Shown here one piece after another: positions 60,336-64,000 of a stretch of DNA of 64,000 nt. Position 1 is the first letter of the stretch, and every line of letters starts with the position of its first letter. This DNA comes from Rossellomorea aquimaris (GTDB lineage Bacteria > Bacillota > Bacilli > Bacillales > Fictibacillaceae). The notes beneath the pieces were generated by a model that saw nothing but the letters and a program-made list of their open reading frames with translations, was not told where the DNA came from and ran no database searches. Location of the stretch: NCBI GenBank assembly GCA_020524245.1, contig JAIVLN010000006.1:124001-188000 (forward strand), read 5' to 3'. Both the position numbers and the translations under genes were made by a program.

Positions 60336-60938
60336 ATGCAGCGGTATTATTCGAGGATTTACTGGCATTTTACCGGTTCTCCGAAAGGCGCGACACCAGG
60401 TGTATTGAGCCCAGATGAATTATTGAAAAAGAGTAAGCCAAAGTCAGATAAGGAATCAGTAGAGATTCTTTTAGCGATATTAGATTCGAAAGTGCTGGAA
60501 GCTACGAGTGAAGAAGAGGTCGGAGATTACAGGACGAATGCGTTTTGCAGCACAACGGACATTCCGTTCAAGGATCTTGTTGAGCATGCTGTTTATTATG
60601 GAAAAGCTGCAATCGGTTTTAAGGCGGAAGCGATCCATGAAATCTTTTTACCGATCTGCTATGTCTCTGATAGGCACTCACTGAAAAAGGAGTTGCTGAT
60701 GGAGAAGCACCCTTTGTTGGATTACATCAAGCTGACCGACTTTCATCCTGAGGAAGGTCACACCTTTTATCGGGAAAGAGAGTGGCGTAAGGTTGGTGAC
60801 TTTCATTTTAAAAAGGAAGATGTAGCTGCCATTGTCGTGCCAGATAATTCCGTGAAACAAGTCCACAATTTCTTGGCGGACCATCGTTATCCCAACGACA
60901 TTTCCGTCCTATCTTGGCGTTTGATTGAAGAGGCATAA
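60336..60938 (+). CDS. DUF2971/AbiGi-like protein
   Basis: A 200-aa protein starting IYWHFTGSPKG and containing FCSTTDIPFKDLVEHAVYYGKAAIGF and REREWRKVGDF. This pattern recalls AbiGi/DUF2971 proteins, some annotated as abortive-infection antitoxins; no toxin partner gene is adjacent, so a defence role is doubtful. The start is at ATG 60336 because earlier codons lie in the terminator. Confidence 0.6.
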   Translation: MQRYYSRIYWHFTGSPKGATPGVLSPDELLKKSKPKSDKESVEILLAILDSKVLEATSEEEVGDYRTNAFCSTTDIPFKDLVEHAVYYGKAAIGFKAEAIHEIFLPICYVSDRHSLKKELLMEKHPLLDYIKLTDFHPEEGHTFYREREWRKVGDFHFKKEDVAAIVVPDNSVKQVHNFLADHRYPNDISVLSWRLIEEA

Positions 60939-60973
60939 CGCTATGAACCAGCATCGACAAAGTTTTTATTTTA

Positions 60974-60993
60974 TCAATCAAACATTTGTTTAA
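60974..60993. promoter_or_regulatory. Palindromic operator-like site, type A (second locus)
   Basis: Identical in all 20 bases to the site at 30031-30050, and 22 bases with flanks. Confidence 0.65.
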
Positions 60994-61029
60994 ATGACTC
61001 TAGAGTGCGCTGTCATAGGAAATGGAATT

Positions 61030-61049
61030 TCAATCAATCGTTTGTTTGA
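61030..61049. promoter_or_regulatory. Palindromic operator-like site, type B (second locus)
   Basis: TCAATCAATCGTTTGTTTGA, one mismatch to the site at 29976-29995, and 56 bp from the type A site. It overlaps a candidate -35 TTGACA (61046-61051), so binding should repress. Confidence 0.65.
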
Positions 61050-61121
61050 CATTTTGAAAAATTTGGCATGTAGATTTTATCTCTTCTAGAAAAAAATAAA
61101 GATATGAAAGGAGCATGTCCG

Positions 61122-61913
61122 ATGAGAAAGTTGGGTATTATGATTGCCTGTTTCGGGCTCTTGTTATGGCCTGATCAAGCATTTTCAGCAGAAAAAGCAA
61201 AACAATCCGAAAGAGTTTCAATACCGAATTCGACTGTATCAATTTCAAAAGAGAACACGTATCCGAATGCCACGCAAGATCTTCCGGATCTACAACCGAG
61301 CGAATTGACACGTGAAATGTTTTCAACGACTAAAATCAAGATTGAAAATCCGGAACTTATCCGACTCTTTAATGAATCACACATTTCACCAACAAAAACG
61401 GCGATCGGTTACCGGGCTAGCATTTACTTAGGTCAATGGCCGTTAAACTACGAATCGGCTGAAACGAATGTGAATTGGGAGTACCACAAAGTGAATGTGA
61501 ATCAGTTGAACAACCGTGGTGGAACAGCTATACAGCAATTGCGCTTTGTACAGGAGAACGAGCAGAAAGTGTCTGGAGGATTGACCGCAAAAGTGGAAAA
61601 CAGTGATGACGTCCAAAAGATGATGATGATCAAAGCTTCTGAAAAGACGCATTTACCGCTTTCATTCACAACAGTGATCGGTAGAGGGACGAAAAAAGAG
61701 AATGTGTACAATATTCCTCCAAAGAAAGTCGGTTATCTCTCTAGTTATGTCCCGGCAGTCAATGAAAAAGGAAGAGTGACGTACGGAGAAGTGTACATCA
61801 ACCTGAAAGGGAATAAGAAGAGTATCGAAGTGAGAAACGTAACCCACCAGGGAATCGGTGCTTGGATTCCGGTCCAGGACTACATCACCTTCCGTTTCAA
61901 CATGACGAACTAA
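61122..61913 (+). CDS. yfkD: YfkD-family exported protein
   Basis: A 263-aa protein with a signal peptide (MRKLGIMIACFGLLLWPDQAFSA), followed by a beta-rich domain ending GAWIPVQDYITFRFNMTN, as in B. subtilis YfkD, whose function is unknown. AAAGGAGCATG precedes ATG 61122. Two operator-like palindromes lie upstream. Confidence 0.8.
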   Translation: MRKLGIMIACFGLLLWPDQAFSAEKAKQSERVSIPNSTVSISKENTYPNATQDLPDLQPSELTREMFSTTKIKIENPELIRLFNESHISPTKTAIGYRASIYLGQWPLNYESAETNVNWEYHKVNVNQLNNRGGTAIQQLRFVQENEQKVSGGLTAKVENSDDVQKMMMIKASEKTHLPLSFTTVIGRGTKKENVYNIPPKKVGYLSSYVPAVNEKGRVTYGEVYINLKGNKKSIEVRNVTHQGIGAWIPVQDYITFRFNMTN

Positions 61914-61927
61914 CTTCGAATAATACG

Positions 61928-61968
61928 AAAGGGCTGACGATCCAAATTGAGTCAGCTCTTTGCTTTTG
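61928..61968. terminator. Terminator after yfkD
   Basis: AAAGGGCTGAC pairs with GTCAGCTCTTT, followed by GCTTTTGC. Confidence 0.75.
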
Positions 61969-62006
61969 CACAATATAAAAGGTGCACCATAATATGGCAC
62001 ACCTCT

Positions 62007-62348
62007 TTACATGGATTGTTCATTTTGTTGTTTAAGTTCGATCCAATCGTCACTCCAGCGTTGAATCTCACCGATGACTTCTTTCAATGAATTACCTTTG
62101 TCGGTCAACGTGTACTCAATACGCACCGGCGTTTCAGGATAGACATCGCGTTTGACGATCCCTACCGATTCAAGCTCTTTCATGCGTTCTGTAAGCATGC
62201 GATCACTCATATCTGGAATTTGCTTCTTTATATCTTTAAATCGTTTCGGGCCGGACATTAGTACACGTATGATCAGACCTGTCCACTTTTTTCCAATGAT
62301 TTCAATTGCAGCTTCATATTTCGGGCACATGTTTTCAAAGTTCTTCAT
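62007..62348 (-). CDS. HxlR-family transcriptional regulator
   Basis: A 113-aa winged-helix regulator with CPKYEAAIEIIGKKWTGLIIRVL, RFKDIKKQIPDMSDRMLTERMKELE and the wing (PVRIEYTLTDKG). The conserved N-terminal Cys (NMCPKY) may act as redox or aldehyde sensor, as in other HxlR members. The target is unknown. AGGTGAGGA precedes ATG 62348. Confidence 0.88.
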   Translation of the reverse strand: MKNFENMCPKYEAAIEIIGKKWTGLIIRVLMSGPKRFKDIKKQIPDMSDRMLTERMKELESVGIVKRDVYPETPVRIEYTLTDKGNSLKEVIGEIQRWSDDWIELKQQNEQSM

Positions 62349-62603
62349 CAATCCTCACCTCAAATCTTTCTCTGAGATTGAATCCTTACATTTAGTGTAA
62401 AGTTTAAACTTACTTTTGTAAAGCGATACCAATGAATGGAGCTCTTCGACTGGGCTATAAGAGGTGATAATGCTCTTGCACACCCCGAAAACGGAAAAAT
62501 GACGAGATCGCACCCCGTAAGAGGCTCTTGCCTCACACAGAAATGATGAGTTTGCAAAAATCTGTTATGATATTAACGTAAATCTAGAAAGGGGACTACT
62601 ATC

Positions 62604-62792
62604 ATGGGTAATTCCATCAATGATAAATCAACACAGATGCATTACATCCAGAACCGTATTGATATGCTGTTGAAAGTGTTAGACAACATCGATCCTGAAA
62701 CGGCTGGCGTCGAGGAAATCGACCGAATCATTGCGATGCTAGATGAACTTGAATTGAAATGCAAGCAATTCCGTCACGATTGGAACGAATAA
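62604..62792 (+). CDS. SE1561-family small protein
   Basis: A 62-aa conserved Bacillales protein with IQNRIDMLLKVLDNIDPE and IDRIIAMLDELELKCKQF. Its helical pattern is clear, its function unknown. GAAAGGGGACTACT precedes the ATG. Confidence 0.83.
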   Translation: MGNSINDKSTQMHYIQNRIDMLLKVLDNIDPETAGVEEIDRIIAMLDELELKCKQFRHDWNE

Positions 62793-62943
62793 ACAAATCT
62801 GACGAATGAAATGTAGGATTTTGTTATACTGAACTTAAGATATGTAGTTTTGATTACGCTTACACAAGGAATTTAAACATATATAACCATGTGGTGTAGG
62901 AAAGCATCATGTGAAATCTTATGAATAAAGGGGTCATCGGGGA

Positions 62944-64000
62944 ATGGAAAAGCTGAAAGAAAGCATGTATCAACTCATTGTTGAGACATCAACCAATTTG
63001 CCAAAGGACGTCCGTCGAGCGATTGCGAAAGCGAAAGCGCAAGAGAATGCAGGCACACGAGCTGCAATGTCTTTGGATACGATCAGTGAAAATATTTTAA
63101 AAGCGGATGAAAATGTATCTCCGATCTGTCAGGATACAGGGTTGCCGACTTTTAAAATCAAAACGCCAATCGGTGTCAATCAGTTGAAAATTAAAGATGC
63201 CATCATTGAAGCGATTAAGGAAGCGACAGATAATACGAAGCTTAGACCGAATTCGGTTGACTCTATCACTGGAGCGAACAGTGGCGATAATCTTGGACCA
63301 GGTACACCAGTCATCAAGTTCGAGCAATGGGAAGAGGATTATATTGATGCGCGCCTCATTCTAAAAGGTGGCGGATGTGAGAACAAAAACATCCAATACA
63401 GTCTGCCGACAGAACTGGAAGGTTTAGGCCGTGCAGGACGTGACCTGGATGGCATCCGTAAATGTATCATGCACTCTGTTTATCAAGCACAGGGACAAGG
63501 ATGTAGTGCAGGGGTCATCGGAGTTGGAATCGGTGGCGATCGTACTTCCGGTTACGAACTTGCAAAAGAGCAGTTGTTCCGGACCTTAGAAGACACGAAT
63601 CCGAATGAAGACCTCCGGAAGCTAGAAGAGTATGTGATGGAGAATGCGAATAAGCTCGGAATTGGAACGATGGGCTTCGGTGGAGAGGCGACGCTTCTCG
63701 GATGTAAAGTCGGCGTCATGAACCGTATCCCTGCAAGCTTTTTCGTGTCGGTAGCATACAACTGTTGGGCATATCGCCGTCTCGGTATTAAAATGAATCC
63801 GGATACTGGTGAAATCACTGAGTGGTTATACCAGGAAGGCGAGAAGATTGACTTCAAAAAAGAGATGGAAAAAGCAGCTGCTTCTCTTGAAGAAGAAGTG
63901 AAGGATGAAGTACGCGAAGTCGTACTGGAAGCACCGATTACAGAAGAACAGATCCGTGAGCTTCGTGTCGGAGATGTCGTGAAGATCAATGGTGTGATGC
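62944..64000 (+). CDS. Class I (iron-sulfur) fumarate hydratase, truncated at window end
   Basis: The first 352 codons of a class I fumarase, which interconverts fumarate and malate in the TCA cycle. The TtdA-like alpha domain shows PICQDTGLPTFKI, KGGGCENKNI, QGQGCSAGVIGVGIGGDR and GIGTMGFGGEATLLG, with cysteines for the 4Fe-4S cluster; the beta domain begins near the end. The ATG at 62944 has AAAGGGG about 9 nt upstream. Many Bacillus also have class II FumC; which enzyme dominates here is unknown. Confidence 0.9.
   Translation, partial: MEKLKESMYQLIVETSTNLPKDVRRAIAKAKAQENAGTRAAMSLDTISENILKADENVSPICQDTGLPTFKIKTPIGVNQLKIKDAIIEAIKEATDNTKLRPNSVDSITGANSGDNLGPGTPVIKFEQWEEDYIDARLILKGGGCENKNIQYSLPTELEGLGRAGRDLDGIRKCIMHSVYQAQGQGCSAGVIGVGIGGDRTSGYELAKEQLFRTLEDTNPNEDLRKLEEYVMENANKLGIGTMGFGGEATLLGCKVGVMNRIPASFFVSVAYNCWAYRRLGIKMNPDTGEITEWLYQEGEKIDFKKEMEKAAASLEEEVKDEVREVVLEAPITEEQIRELRVGDVVKINGVM

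Noticed and set aside
60336-60938. A phage-defence toxin-antitoxin system
   Set aside because: Only one weakly assigned AbiGi-like gene; no partner toxin next to it.

Overview
The window comes from a chromosome of a low-to-moderate GC Gram-positive bacterium of the Bacillaceae. The evidence is strong AGGAGG-type ribosome binding sites, frequent TTG and GTG starts, two TPP riboswitches, a T-box leader, sigma-B-like promoters, and genes of Bacillus type (LiaRS-like pair, tenA/ykoEDC, thi genes, YtxH, YitT, YfkD, SE1561, MntABC). It holds no rRNA, tRNA, insertion sequence, prophage or CRISPR. Both ends cut a gene: a sensor kinase on the left and class I fumarase on the right.

Layout. 1-1.4 kb: LiaS/LiaR-like two-component pair. 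1.6-10.9 kb: thiamine block of two TPP-riboswitch transcripts, tenA-ykoE-ykoD-ykoC (pyrimidine salvage and ECF uptake) and tenI-thiO-thiS-thiG-thiF-thiD-thiE (thiazole synthesis and coupling). 11-17 kb: single genes (lipoprotein, RarD, YwaF-like, cyclo-ligase-like, a stress flavin protein behind a sigma-B-like promoter). 17-19.5 kb: T-box with AUG specifier, a second-type MetRS and a HAD phosphatase. 21.8-29.9 kb: cell-wall neighbourhood with alpha/beta hydrolase, membrane MurF-like ligase, D-Ala-D-Ala ligase-like ATP-grasp, VanX-like dipeptidase, an unknown membrane protein and a class B PBP. 30-36 kb: a lysine/ornithine N-hydroxylase, a peroxiredoxin with an in-frame TGA at the peroxidatic cysteine, and an MntABC manganese transporter. 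36-39.6 kb: secreted phosphoesterase with PhoP-like boxes and small genes. 40-47.6 kb: a Tad pilus operon behind a c-di-GMP-I riboswitch. 47.6-49.3 kb: RsgA-like GTPase behind a leader-peptide attenuator, then YjbQ. 50-64 kb: stress membrane proteins, an acetolactate-synthase-like enzyme, VanZ-like, transporters, YfkD, HxlR and fumarase.

The strongest unusual signals are these. (1) A probable selenocysteine peroxiredoxin: TGA at codon 48, at the cysteine position of the PxxxTxxC motif, with a hairpin of bacterial SECIS geometry and an intact frame on both sides. (2) A 24-codon leader peptide with mutually exclusive hairpins ahead of an RsgA-like ribosome GTPase, the layout of ribosome-stalling attenuation. 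(3) Near-identical paired 20-bp palindromic operators in two promoter regions 31 kb apart. (4) A MurF/Ddl/VanX-like cluster outside any classical van operon. (5) Four unrelated intergenic tandem arrays with units of 20, 21, 21 and 51 bp.

All assignments rest on reading motifs and context; no database search was run.
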